Positions 52,094 through 61,099 of a stretch of DNA of 64,000 bases are shown piece by piece. The DNA lies in contig CAWVNO010001177.1 of assembly GCA_963930645.1 (NCBI GenBank), positions 1 to 64,000 on the forward strand, given 5' to 3'. Numbering within the stretch: position 1 is the first letter of the stretch; each line of letters starts with the position of its first letter. Both the position numbers and the translations under genes were made by a program. The stretch comes from Salticus scenicus (Eukaryota > Arthropoda > Arachnida > Araneae > Salticidae). The notes beneath the pieces were generated by a model. That model was not told the origin of the DNA. It was given only the letters and a program-made list of their open reading frames with translations, and did not search any database.

Positions 52094-52669
52094 ATGTGGA
52101 TGAGATTATTTTTCCCAGGCCATATCGGCTTGAGGTCTGCCCTAGCCTCTGACGGAATGACTTACGTTTCGGCAGTAGATGTGGGTTTGCTGCTGCAGTT
52201 TAATGATATTTACGAATTTTCTCAGTATCGTGTCACCAAGCATATAGATTCCTTTCCAGTTTTTGAAATGGAAGAAATGTTTAACTACGTGAGCCTGTTT
52301 TCCGACGTAGCAGAAATGCAGAGACTCTGGAGATATGGACGGGTCGCGGCTGATTTTCCTATGTCTTCGGAAGCTATATTTGATGTTCATATTAAAACGG
52401 AGGGGAATGCCAAATTGCAGGACTGGCTGCAACTATATACAGACCTTTTCCGAAATGATCTATTGGACGGCCCTTCTGACAATTCGAAAAGATTGGCTAC
52501 CTGTTGGAGGAGACGGAACGAATGCAAGGTCTGCTTGACAGAAGAGAGCCAGGTGGCATTCTTTGACTGTGGGCATGTGGTATGTTGCATGGCTTGTTCG
52601 GACAAACTGGAAAATTGTCCTGTTTGTCGAACAGCTATTTTGGAAAAGCGAAGAGTGTATGTGCAATAG
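52094..52669 (+). CDS. BRO-like protein with C-terminal IAP-type RING
   Basis: 191 aa from ATG 52094 (upstream TTG frame rejected). Residues 1-45 carry 'SDGMTYVSAVDVGLLLQF', BRO-N-like; 80-125 match BRO-like D ('MQRLWRYGRVAADFPMS', 'GNAKLQDWLQLY'). The C-terminus is a C3HC4 RING: C144, C147, C159, H161, C165, C168, C175, C178, with the 'DCGHVV' and 'CPVCR' layout of IAP and related ubiquitin ligases. Predicted E3 ubiquitin ligase with a DNA- or target-binding BRO-like half. A hairpin of the 554-aa type follows the stop. Confidence 0.85.
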   Translation: MWMRLFFPGHIGLRSALASDGMTYVSAVDVGLLLQFNDIYEFSQYRVTKHIDSFPVFEMEEMFNYVSLFSDVAEMQRLWRYGRVAADFPMSSEAIFDVHIKTEGNAKLQDWLQLYTDLFRNDLLDGPSDNSKRLATCWRRRNECKVCLTEESQVAFFDCGHVVCCMACSDKLENCPVCRTAILEKRRVYVQ

Positions 52670-52683
52670 TTATATACATGGAA

Positions 52684-52783
52684 ATTTTAAAAAACTTGGG
52701 TCAAACGAGGCTTCCTCATGTCTAGATTTGTCATTATGACTTATCTTGACGATGGAAGCCTCGTTTGACCCATTTTTTTTAAA
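52684..52783 (+). terminator. 3' hairpin 12 (after BRO-RING)
   Basis: GGGTCAAACGAGGCTTCC stem as in hairpins 5-7; CCAATATTGG at about 52794. Only hairpin outside the inverted duplication. Confidence 0.85.
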
Positions 52784-53056
52784 TCGATAGGCTACCAATA
52801 TTGGATTTGTAAAAAAAATAACTTATAAATTTTATGAGATTCGATTAGAGTTATCCGTAAAATATTTTACCGTACAACGGACGAAAAGATTTACGAAGAC
52901 ATGATAACTAGATGACTGTTGTTGGCGAGACAAAATGAGATGTGGGTACGTTACCCATTCTATATATAGGTCACGCGAAAGAACTAATATCGAATAAATA
53001 AACTTTGCTCCTTTAAGTTATGGATCTGTCCTTGAAGATATGTTCAAGGTCACACG

Positions 53057-53087
<31 letters not shown>

Positions 53088-53108
53088 TTTTTTTTTTTTT
53101 TTTTTTTT
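53057..53108. repeat. A(n)T(n) palindrome 26
   Basis: TTCAAGGTCACACG on the left; CAAGGTTGGTTCAAGGTC on the right. Confidence 0.85.
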
Positions 53109-53140
53109 CAAGGTTGGTTCAAGGTCATTTAATCCACCCC

Positions 53141-53148
53141 TATATATA
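53141..53148 (+). promoter_or_regulatory. TATA box for helical protein H2
   Basis: TATATATA after CCACCCC; TCATTCTAC about 30-35 bp downstream resembles the initiator. Confidence 0.6.
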
Positions 53149-53231
53149 CGCTGGCTGCCTTCAGGATTTATATCATTTTCTCATTCTACAATTGTTGTTA
53201 GACACCTGCCTGACATTTGCAATTTTTCATA

Positions 53232-53888
53232 ATGGATTTCTCTGATCCCATTCAAAGCGTCTTTCATTACCTACTCAGAGACTGCGTTCATCTGGCAAAC
53301 TGGGAAGCTACCGGCGAATATAGGATGGTCGACATCAGAAATGACTGGGACGATCCAGAATGGAAACCGAAAGAACACAAATTTGCCCTTTCTATTTTGA
53401 GAATGTTAGAAGACTATTTTCAGACACCGCCTTTACCTACTGGTATGAAGATCGAACAGATCGAAGAGGCCATTCCCAAGCTGAAAGAAAAATTAGTAGC
53501 CATACTCAATTCTGATAGCATATCTCTTAAAGTCCGAGGCCTTTTGCGCAACAAAAGCTTAACGTATCGTCGTTGGCGTGGTGCCGAATCTTATCAACTT
53601 TGGGTGCTGGAGTGTTTGATCGTTACTGGATGCTTTCTCGGAGAATGTTTTGCCAAATTTCGATACAACAACGGGGTATTTGATCTGGCATCCGTTGCCT
53701 TAATAGATATTATGGAAAAGAGTGGCTTGTTAAGTTGTATCAGAGCCGATTTGTTTAATAATAGGGATCCGTTTGGTAAACCTGGTATTAAGGTTAAATC
53801 AGTTTTGGACAAAGATTGGAGTATGTGGACATTTCAATTGGACAAAACACAGGAGAGAATATTGTACAAGAAGTCAGCTAAATGTTAA
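53232..53888 (+). CDS. Small all-helical protein H2 (family H)
   Basis: 218 aa from ATG 53232. N-terminal 'VFHYLLRDCVHLANW', then 'ALSILRMLEDYF', amphipathic 'KLKEKLVAIL', hydrophobic helix 'YQLWVLECLIVTGCFLGECF', helix 'LASVALIDIMEKSGLLSCI' and conserved 'RDPFGKPGIKVKSVLD'. About 60 percent similar to H3. The central W...G..L..E helix and the following amphipathic helix make a Bcl-2-like fold the best guess, low certainty. No membrane anchor at the C-terminus. Confidence 0.6.
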   Translation: MDFSDPIQSVFHYLLRDCVHLANWEATGEYRMVDIRNDWDDPEWKPKEHKFALSILRMLEDYFQTPPLPTGMKIEQIEEAIPKLKEKLVAILNSDSISLKVRGLLRNKSLTYRRWRGAESYQLWVLECLIVTGCFLGECFAKFRYNNGVFDLASVALIDIMEKSGLLSCIRADLFNNRDPFGKPGIKVKSVLDKDWSMWTFQLDKTQERILYKKSAKC

Positions 53889-53891
53889 GTG

Positions 53892-54075
53892 ACGAAAATA
53901 ACGTAACGTAAAAATAACGTAACGTAAAAAATAACGTAACGTAAAAATAACGTAACGTAAAAAATAACGTAACGTAAAAATAACGTAACGTATAAAAATA
54001 ACATATTAAAAATAACATATTAAAAATAACGTAACGTAAAAAATAACATATCGAAAAATAACGTAACGTATAAAA
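53892..54075. repeat. Minisatellite of about 17 bp, ATAACGTAACGTAAAA
   Basis: About ten imperfect copies directly after the H2 stop codon, with variants carrying ACATATTAAAA. Each unit holds overlapping TTACGTTA-type bZIP-like sites. Located where other genes have a hairpin or A(n)T(n) junction. Confidence 0.85.
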
Positions 54076-54185
54076 GTAATATACTTGACACAAAACTAAT
54101 ATACTTGACACAAAACTAATATTGTATAAATAGCTCCGCCATATCTTATACATTGCTCCGTCAAGGTCACATTCAAGGACACATG

Positions 54186-54219
54186 AAAAAAAAAAAAAAA
54201 AAAAATTTTTTTTTTTTTT
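54186..54219. repeat. A(n)T(n) palindrome 27
   Basis: AAGGACACATG on the left; CAGTGGGCGTGGC on the right, followed by an orphan promoter. Confidence 0.85.
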
Positions 54220-54262
54220 CAGTGGGCGTGGCTTGGATTCATTCTGTATAAATAGCCGTACT
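54220..54262 (+). promoter_or_regulatory. Orphan promoter
   Basis: CAGTGGGCGTGGC then TATAAATAGCCGTACTCA (TATA at 54247), but no ORF in the next 2 kb. Probably a cassette whose gene has decayed. Confidence 0.55.
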
Positions 54263-54264
54263 CA

Positions 54265-56263
54265 ACTCTTCTCGCATCAATCTGTCCCACTAAGACGCTC
54301 ATCTATCTAACATTAGATCCTGCCGGTTTTAGAACGATCTCGTCCTGTTTCCGTGACTCGTTCAAATCTCATGTCTTCTACAGTCTGAAATTAAATTGCT
54401 ACACATTTGGCTTAATAATTGTTTTTAAAATGAATAAGGTTAGGCAACGACCGTTTCTAAATGAATGCTGTACCAATCTTAACGAATCCTGTCCCGCTAT
54501 GACAACAACGGTTTCATAACCTATTGGTTCACCCATAGCGTACGTTAGTTTTGGCCAAGAGAAAAAATTTAAATTTTCAAGGGATAAGCCAGTCTATTAC
54601 AATATGACGAGTGGCAGTTTCATGGTAATACATCCATAAGTTTAACCTTCAGAAAATTAGATAAAGGCATCCATTATAGGTAATAAACGGCGATATTTGT
54701 TTTTATATTTGAGCATACACTAAATGTATAACTATAATACTTGGCTATTTGAATAGATAAAATTGCTATAATACTCTTAAAAAAATAAAGCATAGCTTAT
54801 CAGCCAACTATATTGTAGACTCGATCATAGGTACGATAACTAAAAATTTATATATTTATGAAAAAAATATTTTATTTATCAGTAGTTAAACATACAGATA
54901 TTAATTTTTTCAACCCTTCTTTTATAAAGTGTTGGGCTTCTCGTATCAATGCATAACGAAAGACTTAAAGGCTATCATGTTGGGGATCTCAATAGCCATT
55001 TGACTATTTATGCATGACGCGTGTAAAAATTATCTCGTTTTCAGAGGACTGGATTTCATGCTAGCGGACAGCTCCAAAAATGACAGATGACACGGATTGG
55101 AGATAGGCATTTGAATCTATGCGTGACACGCGTAAAAGTTATCTCGGAAACCGTTTTCAGAGGCAGTTTCAAGAGGGGTGATAGACAGCCTGGATTTCAT
55201 GCAAGCTGACAGTTGTCATTTGGAAATTGAAAAATATATTTCCAGGCTGTATGAGTACCAATAATAGCAATGAAAAGGTTATCTAGTCTAAATGTTAAGT
55301 TTCTAATATCTGCGTAGCCTATATTGAATTTCTAATTTCTTCATGACCTAGTTTCTATTGTCTGCATGGTTAAATTACTAATATATACATTCTAATAGCC
55401 CGTGTTATATTTCTAATGTCTGTCGTTCATGGCCTCCTCGTTACCAGCAACATTTGTTTTTTTTGCGTAACAAACAGCCTGATCTAGACTGAGGTCGGAT
55501 TTGTTATAATGGTCTCGTCTAATTTTGACATGTGAAAAAGATGTCTCGGAAACCGTTTCCAGGGGCCATTCCAAGAGGTGCAATCGAAAGCTTAAATTTC
55601 ATGCGAAACGGAGTTGATAGTCTCGATTCGTTTTCGGAAAAATATCTTGGCTGAGAAAGAATTTTGAAACTGCATATGGGAGCTAAGTCATACGGCCACA
55701 CACTCATTCGAGACACTGATTCGTATTTCGACATTTCTCCCCCATTTTAAATAATTTTTACATTTTACATTTAAACATTTACGCTCGTCTATAAGATATT
55801 TGTTGTTTTTCAAATTTCGTTAATTTTCGACAGCGGTTGGTTGGTTGGTTGGGTCACCCAATTTGTGTGCAAGAGATTGTCAAGTCAATTACCAGAATTA
55901 CGGACGACTTAAAAATTCGACTATTTTTACAATATTTGTTACATTTTAAAGTTTTTATTTTAAATTTAAACGTGTTTGGGCTTTGATCTTTAAAAGAGGA
56001 TTGAATCATGAAAAGATTGACAAGTCTTCAAGTCTTCAAGTCTTCAAGTCTACATTTTAAATATTTCATTTTAAATTTAAACGGCTTTAAAAGAGGGTCT
56101 TCAAGTTTATTTTTTACATTTTAAATGTTTTATTTAAACGGACTTTACAAGAGGCTGTTAAACGGTTGATAGCAAGAGGATTATCATTGCAGGTTGTTGT
56201 AAAAATTTTCAATATAAAGTGTTGAATTTTTAGCTAATCTTTACAAATATATTTACCAGATCA
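54265..56263. other. Gene-poor region with decayed repeats
   Basis: Two related about 120-bp copies share 'TCAGAGG' and 'CTGGATTTCATGC' (about 54930-55070, 55090-55220). 55529-55605 repeats 46550-46615. 'GTCTTCAA' triplicate near 56024-56050. No intact ORF of conserved type. The gene at 56264 lacks a nearby TATA/KLF promoter of the usual kind. Confidence 0.5.
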
Positions 56264-57968
56264 ATGGCTAAAGGTAACAAGTTGTATCTTTATCGTCAAG
56301 AGTTGAGGAGAAAACCTTACCCTTTTCGTTGTCCACATTGTCCCATTCAACTTTTGCCCGTTAAGTTCGAAAAACATTGTTTGGAAATACATAAATTACC
56401 GACGAGTACTTCTTGCGTTTGGTGTCTGGGAAAGAAGAAATGGGATTCCAAAACGAAATACCAATACACGAATCACTTGATCGCGTGTTTTCGAAAATTT
56501 ATAGCCGTTAAGAGAATCGATAGAGACTTGGAGACAGATGTGGAAATGGACGAACCGTATCAAATCCCCGACAAGCTCAGACTCATGGACACTCGTCCGT
56601 TGTGCGCTGCAGAATCGTTTTTCGATCATCAGGACATTCGTGGATTCTTAACGGAACGCCTTTTCGAAGACCTTTGGCTGTTGAATCATGGATCCGAGGT
56701 TGATTATTTCGAAGACGAGAATCTAAACGCGGCCGCCTCCTACGTTCGGAAGTACGCGAGGTCGGAAGGTGAATGGTTTCACGTCATGGTTAAGGCTGCC
56801 GCATTTGAATCGTTTATAAGAGTTTTGGATAAAGAACACGGTAGGATCGCCACGCTGCCTTTTTCTTGTTGGTGCGACGGCGGTACGGCCGAGGATCCAA
56901 TTTTCAGACAGCATCGGCATATGATAGTGGTCGCCCCCATGGGTCTCTTCAAGAAAGTTTGGTCGAAAGTCAAACCTTACAAAAGACCTCGTAAAAACTA
57001 CGCTTCGAAAAAATACGAGTTGATAGAATCTGCCATGCATTTGGTGAACACGCTGGGCTACGTTAGCAAGAGGCGGTCGAGGTGTTACTTTACGATAGAT
57101 GGCAAGAGACATAAAAAGGCTCCACTGAAAAATAAACATTTTTTACATATTTCGGACGCTGCCGGTAGACTTCAGGTTGCCGCTGACATTGCAGTGGGAC
57201 GGAGGCGTCCAAGGGGCTATGGATCTGGAAATGTTTCGGAGGGCCTCGATGACCAAATTAGCTTACGGTATGCTGGTTGAAGAAAACGGAGTGTATAAGC
57301 AAAAGATTAAGCATTTTCACGCTTTCAGAGGTGGGATGGTGCTACCTCTCAAAAGAGAGTTCGTTCCGACGGAAAACCAAACGCCTCAGTTTCTATATTT
57401 GATGGGTGGTAAAAAGCTTTATCTGGATCGAGAAGACGTAGATGGAAACTGGCTGAGGGTTCAGGCTGAGAGAGGTAATTGTTTCTATGAATTGTTAGGC
57501 GACGAATTATGGACGCCGCCAAATAAAATCCAGAGTTATTTGAGAGACGCGAGGCCGATCGTGGAAGCGAATTGGAAACTGGAATCCGAGATTAAGATTT
57601 TGCAGGGACAAGTTGTCGAATTGCAGAGAGAGATGGCTTCATTGAAAGCACAATTTGCAGAAGAGATGGCTTCATTGAAAGCACAATTTGCAGAAGAGAC
57701 GGCTTCATTGAAAAATGAAAACGTGTCTTGGAAAGAGACATATCTGTCTCTCAAAGCCGAGAATGATAGAAAAATATCGGATTTGCGAAGAGAAGTGTCG
57801 TCTCTGAAAGAAGAGAATGCGTGTATCAAAACGAAATATAAACGGTCGGTGATTGAGAACAAAAAATTGCGGGATAAGATAAACGAGCTACAGGACGAAG
57901 TCATAATGCAGCTGAAAAATGAGATTGCTGAGCTTAGACGGAGACTGTCCAAATATGAAGACGCATAA
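56264..57968 (+). pseudogene. Zinc-finger / coiled-coil gene, family Z, frameshifted
   Basis: Two overlapping frames (56264-57280 and about 57177-57968) together cover the whole family Z length. The first carries C-x2-C...H...H knuckles ('CPHCPIQLLP', 'SCVWCLG'), 'LPFSCWCDGG' and 'FRQHRHMIVV'. The second carries 'LPLKREFVPT', 'LMGGKKLYLDREDVDGNW' and a C-terminal coiled coil. The frame changes near 57172-57190; no classic slippery heptamer is visible, so an indel (or sequencing error) is likelier than programmed frameshifting. The first frame reads into 30 aberrant residues. Confidence 0.75.
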
Positions 57969-58047
57969 TTGAAAAATGTGAAATTAGAAAGTGACAATAC
58001 TTTACAAAAGTCCATCTAAGTCTAGGTCATATGACCAACCAACCAAC

Positions 58048-58050
<3 letters not shown>

Positions 58051-58126
<76 letters not shown>
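58051..58126. repeat. A(n)T(n) palindrome 28
   Basis: CAACCAACCTT / AAGGTTGGTTG with TATATATA at the A/T junction; 82 bp after the family Z stop. An orphan TTTATAAATAGCTGTACTCA promoter follows at about 58164. Confidence 0.85.
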
Positions 58127-58129
<3 letters not shown>

Positions 58130-58314
58130 GTTGGTTGATTGATTGATTGGCTTGGATTCATTCTTTATAAATAGCTGTACTCATTCCTTCATTCCTTCAT
58201 TCTGTCTGTCTAGCCTTCTACTAAAAACGCTCCCAACATTAAATCGTATCAGGCCATTTCTGTGACTCTCACATTGGATAGTTTCTAATATTATCCCTTT
58301 CATTGAAGCTCAGC

Positions 58315-58560
58315 ATGTACAAAATGTGGGAACCTTTGGACAACGACGCAAAGACCGAAATGCAAAATTTAAAGCAGCAGATGTTTGACTTGCAATCTAA
58401 ATTGGATGCAGAAATCTCACTCTTGAAAAACCAAGATTGAGAAATTTGACGTACTGTACTCCAAAATAGATAACTTGTATCAGGAAGAAATTTACAGGCT
58501 TAAATTAGAGTTGGGCGTGCAGCAGAACAGATCTCTAGTGCAGATTCAGAAGCAGCAGAT
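58315..58560 (+). pseudogene. Coiled-coil fragment upstream of the family Z duplicate
   Basis: Reads 'DNDAKTEMQNLKQQMFDLQS' until a TGA at 58438-58440, then continues in another frame as 'LYQEEIYRLKLELGVQQN' and Gln-rich heptads. Related to 46650-46750. Looks like a broken coiled-coil gene joined to a family Z tail. Confidence 0.6.
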
Positions 58561-58575
58561 CCAGATCCAGAAGGA

Positions 58576-59067
58576 ATGGTTCTGCCTCTCAAAAGAGAGT
58601 TTGTACCCACGAACCGCGAGATGCCTCAGTTTCTATATTTGATGGGTGGTAAAAAGCTTTATCTGGATCGAGAAGACGTAGATGGAAACTGGCTGAGGGT
58701 TCAGGCTGAGAGAGGTAATTGTTTCTATGAATTGTTAGGCGACGAATTATGGACGCCGCCAAATAAAATCCAGAGTTATTTGAGAGACGCGAGGCCGATC
58801 GTGGAAGCGAATTGGAAACTGGAATCCGAGATTAAGATTTTGCAGGGAGAAGTTGTCGAATTGCAAAGAGAGATGGCTTCATTGAAAAACGCGTCTTGTA
58901 AAGAGAAATACCTGTCTCTCATAGCCGAGAACGATAGAAAAATATCGGATTTGCAAAGAAAAGTGTCGTTTCTGAAAGCCGAAAATCGAAATATGAGAAT
59001 TGAAATTGTTGAGCTTAAACGGAGACTGTCCAAATATGAAGACGCTAAAAAAATCGAAACAAAATGA
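58576..59067 (+). pseudogene. Truncated duplicate of family Z C-terminal half
   Basis: 163-codon frame nearly identical to the C-terminal half of the preceding gene (from 'MVLPLKREFVPT' through 'LMGGKKLYLDREDVDGNW' to 'RRLSKYEDA'), but with a shorter coiled coil (two 'ASLKAQFAEE' repeats missing) and no zinc fingers. Could still make a coiled-coil-only protein able to pair with the full-length one; alternatively debris. Confidence 0.65.
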
Positions 59068-59182
59068 GATGTGGGTACGTTAACCATTCTATATATAGGT
59101 CACACGAAAAAAACTAATGTTGGATAAATGAATCCGTCAAGTTATAGATAATGCTCCGTCCTTGAAGATGTGTTCAAGGTCA

Positions 59183-59183
<1 letters not shown>

Positions 59184-59223
<40 letters not shown>

Positions 59224-59251
59224 TTTTTTTTTTTTTTTTTTTTTTTTTTTT
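59184..59251. repeat. A(n)T(n) palindrome 29
   Basis: TTCAAGGTCACA / AGGTGCCACGCCCACCC; one G at the A/T border. Confidence 0.85.
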
Positions 59252-59254
59252 AGG

Positions 59255-59850
59255 TGCCACGCCCACCCTTGAAGCTTGTCTATATATACTATGGCTAACA
59301 TGACTACACTCTCATTGTGTCTCGACATTTGCCTGCAACAGTCATCTAGTCACTATGCCTCGTAATGTGTTTTCAGCAAGATGTACATTGATGGACACTA
59401 GAGAGTTATATTTTTCTATAAAAGCCTATGATCTATTCTAATTTCATGAAAACCTGCAGTATCTTGTTATTTATCAGACAAAAGTCTATAAAAATCTTGT
59501 TTTCAAAGCCAATATTGTATAAATTACGCTATCCCATCCTATTTTAAAGGAAATGGGTTTAGACATCAGGAGCTAGTTTATGCATGACCTTACACTAGAA
59601 GAAATAAATTCCACTCCCACCCACCCTAATAGATATACTATATATATATACTATATATATAGACTGCAGCGCCATCTACAATGATTGGCTAAAGAAATAT
59701 AACTTTAGCGGCCAACTGAGAAATATAGCTTTAGCCGCCAACCGAGAAATATAGCTTTAGCAACCAACTGAGAAATATAGCTTTAGCAGCCAGCTGAGAA
59801 ATATAACTTTAGCGGTCAACTTAGAAATATATTTTTAGAAACCAACCTCA
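59255..59850 (+). promoter_or_regulatory. Conserved intergenic block with CTCF-like core, copy 5
   Basis: As copies 3 and 4; core GACTGCAGCGCCATCTACA at 59662-59680, followed by five 'CAACTGAGAAATATAGCTTT' type units. Confidence 0.65.
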
Positions 59851-59872
59851 TCAACCAACCAACCAACTGTGG

Positions 59873-59890
59873 AAAAAAAAAAAAAAAAAA

Positions 59891-59931
<41 letters not shown>
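59873..59931. repeat. A(n)T(n) palindrome 30
   Basis: CAACCAACCAACTGTGG / CAAAGCCTATATTTTT; unusual right flank. Confidence 0.8.
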
Positions 59932-59933
59932 CA

Positions 59934-61003
59934 AAGCCTATATTTTTTTTTGTGTCGCCTATATATAGAATGTCTAACATACCCACATCTCATTTTGTCT
60001 CGACTCCTGCCGACAACGGTCATCTGAATATCCGTTTGGAAAAGCCTGGCTTGGCTCTATATAAACTTTAGCCTTGCTGGCCTACCGGGTTTATAGTAAT
60101 CATTGGGACCATTCCAGCGAAGTTGCCAGCTCTATTTTGAGATACCTACATTGGCTGGATCCATAAAAATTTAAGAGGCTTCGATAAAATTGAAACAGGC
60201 TGAGGGTTGTCACGACAAACGGTGCCATTGAATTGAATTGCAGAGGCCATGCTTAGGAGGAACGCATTGAGAATAGCTGCCCATATTGTAAAAATGAAAT
60301 AAAATATTTTTTATATCTGTATTTAAACATGCAGACATTTCCGCGATACATTTTATTTCTATTTATTTTAAATTCTAATGTCTAAATTTATAATATTAGC
60401 ATATTATTTTTTTAATTTATAGAATACTCACGTTTTGTTTCCTCGACAAAAAGTTTTGATAGAGGGGCTTTGAAAATATTATCTGGACTCTCTGCATGCA
60501 ACAATTTTATTTTCTTAAATGAGGCTTGTTTGAGAATGTGACAAGAGGGTGTAAATGCTCGAATAATATCGCTGGCGACTGTCTCTTATACCTGTGTTTA
60601 TCGCAAAAACAATATGTACAGCTGGATTTGCGGTACTTGAGAGTATGAGCTACAAATAGATAGGACCTACGTAAAAATGTAGAAATATTATAGAGCTGGG
60701 CTTTTATTTAAAATGTATTACCGACAACTTGAAGATTATTTGAAAAAAAACTATGGCTAATGTGCCCACATCTAATTTTGTCTACAGTCATCTAGTTATC
60801 CGTAAAATATTTTACCGTACAACGGATGAAAACATTTTACAAATAACTAGATGACTGTTGTTGGCTAACGTCGAGTCAAAATGAGATGTGGGTACGTTAG
60901 CAATTCTACATATAGGTCACACGAAAAAAACTAATGTTGGAGAAATGAATTCGTGAAGTTATAGACGCTGCTCCGTCCTTGAAGATGTGTTGAAGGTCAC
61001 ACG
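59934..61003. other. Gene-poor spacer with repeat fragments
   Basis: Contains a broken copy of the MITE-like palindrome (60295-60350, left half then AT-rich tail), a copy of the 48.4 kb repeat (60350-60500), and 'ATAATATCGCTGGCGACTGT' shared with 50040. No ORF supported. Confidence 0.5.
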
Positions 61004-61038
<35 letters not shown>

Positions 61039-61057
61039 TTTTTTTTTTTTTTTTTTT
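61004..61057. repeat. A(n)T(n) palindrome 31
   Basis: TGAAGGTCACACG / GAGTGGGCGTGGC. The right side faces the 3' end of the minus-strand EEP frame rather than a gene start. Confidence 0.85.
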
Positions 61058-61099
61058 GAGTGGGCGTGGCTTGCCTTCACACTATATAAACATGCTGTC

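Noticed and set aside
57172..57190. Programmed ribosomal frameshift
   Set aside because: No X-XXY-YYZ slippery site; a simple indel explains the two frames.
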